Source of the DNA: Propionibacteriaceae bacterium AM104-82
GTDB lineage: Bacteria; Actinomycetota; Actinomycetes; Propionibacteriales; Propionibacteriaceae
Direction: 5' to 3'
NCBI GenBank assembly: GCA_027658995.1
Contig: JAQDQK010000033.1
Location: forward strand, 1-22,611
Length of the DNA: 22,611 nucleotides
Part shown: positions 22,509-22,611 of the stretch, one piece after another
How positions within the stretch are numbered: position 1 is the stretch's first letter
Layout of the letters: each line of letters begins with the position of its first letter
The notes under the pieces: generated by a model
What the model was told of the DNA's origin: nothing
Databases searched by the model: none
The model's input: the letters and a program-made list of their open reading frames with translations, nothing else
Program-made: the position numbers and the translations under genes

Positions 22509-22523
22509 TATAGGGCGTCATAT
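22509..22523 (+). repeat. Third copy of the 15-bp TATAGGGSGTCATAT motif
   Basis: TATAGGGCGTCATAT matches 22434-22448 (TATAGGGGGTCATAT) at 14 of 15 bases, 75 bp downstream. The left palindrome arm gives TGTAGGGGGTCATAT on the minus strand. A single further half motif, GTCATAC, is at 22393-22399. Confidence 0.75.
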
Positions 22524-22552
22524 GCCAGAGAAGGGGCACGGGGAGATGCCCT

Positions 22553-22611
22553 TGTCAACGCCGGACGAAAACTGACCCCCTGTTGCCGATCGAAAATTGA
22601 CCCCTCTCATG
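22553..22611. mobile_element. IS21-family-like terminal repeats, element continues past the window
   Basis: Two tandem imperfect units: one starts TGTCAACGCCGGACGAAAAC and runs into TGACCCCC (to 22580), the other starts TGTTGCCGATCGAAAATTGA and runs into CCCC. Adjacent repeats of the form TGT..(N)..CGAAAA(C/T)TGACCCC, repeated at the tip, are typical of IS21-family ends, whose istA gene would begin to the right. Only about 59 bases are visible, so family and orientation are inferred. Confidence 0.6.

Noticed and set aside
22324..22575. Short open frames on both strands across the palindrome (MTPYM... on each strand)
   Set aside because: Both strands give similar peptides because the sequence is palindromic, there is no clear ribosome site, and the plus frame runs into the IS21-like end. 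A truncated small DNA-binding protein cannot be fully excluded.

Overview
The window looks like an accessory region of a high-GC actinobacterial chromosome. Supporting signs are the strong G/C bias at third codon positions, GTG starts, ATGA/GTGA translational overlaps, a DUF222/HNH (13E12-type) gene with a PafBC-type damage promoter, DnaA boxes of the TTGTCCACA type, and dispersed repeats built on TTGAGC..GTCGAAGCC / CTCGACAGGCTCGA. A Propionibacteriaceae-like host would fit, but that is only an impression.

Layout. (a) 1-301: decayed 3' end of an IS481-type transposase gene. (b) 442-16614: ten plus-strand genes, nearly all overlapping by 1-20 nt or separated by about 10-30 nt, so almost certainly one operon. 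In order: a small three-TM protein; a signal-peptide vWA protein with one TM and a DPW-repeat tail; a 1160-aa tubulin-like GTPase; an 877-aa protein with two TMs; a six-TM protein; a 738-aa beta-rich protein with Pro-Glu linkers; a GAP1-like GTPase-associated protein; a second vWA-like protein; a zinc-ribbon P-loop GTPase; and a TerD-family protein. (c) 16634-17650: a lactonase-family beta-propeller gene. (d) 17741-18481: a lipoprotein gene. (e) 18482-19680: about 1.2 kb of three-fold compound repeat with no credible gene. (f) 19630-21588, minus: DUF222/HNH endonuclease gene, behind a near-consensus PafBC promoter. (g) 21665-22054, minus: a small membrane-anchored or secreted beta protein. (h) 22055-22611: a gene-free stretch holding a helically phased array of DnaA-box-like 9-mers, an AT-rich tract, a 17-bp perfect palindrome with 15-bp iteron-like repeats, and, at the window edge, tandem terminal repeats typical of an IS21-family end.

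How the genes may work together. The ten-gene operon combines a tubulin-like GTPase, a P-loop GTPase, a GAP1-type partner, two MIDAS-bearing vWA domains and a TerD domain with three or four membrane components. This resembles the predicted GTPase-centred conflict/stress systems deduced by comparative genomics (families recalled as Tubulin_2, GAP1-N, DO-GTPase, TerD, vWA). A membrane-anchored, GTP-gated sensing or scaffold machine is the most economical reading, but nothing in the sequence proves the function. Insertion-sequence debris on both sides and the repeat field suggest that the segment is part of a variable region.
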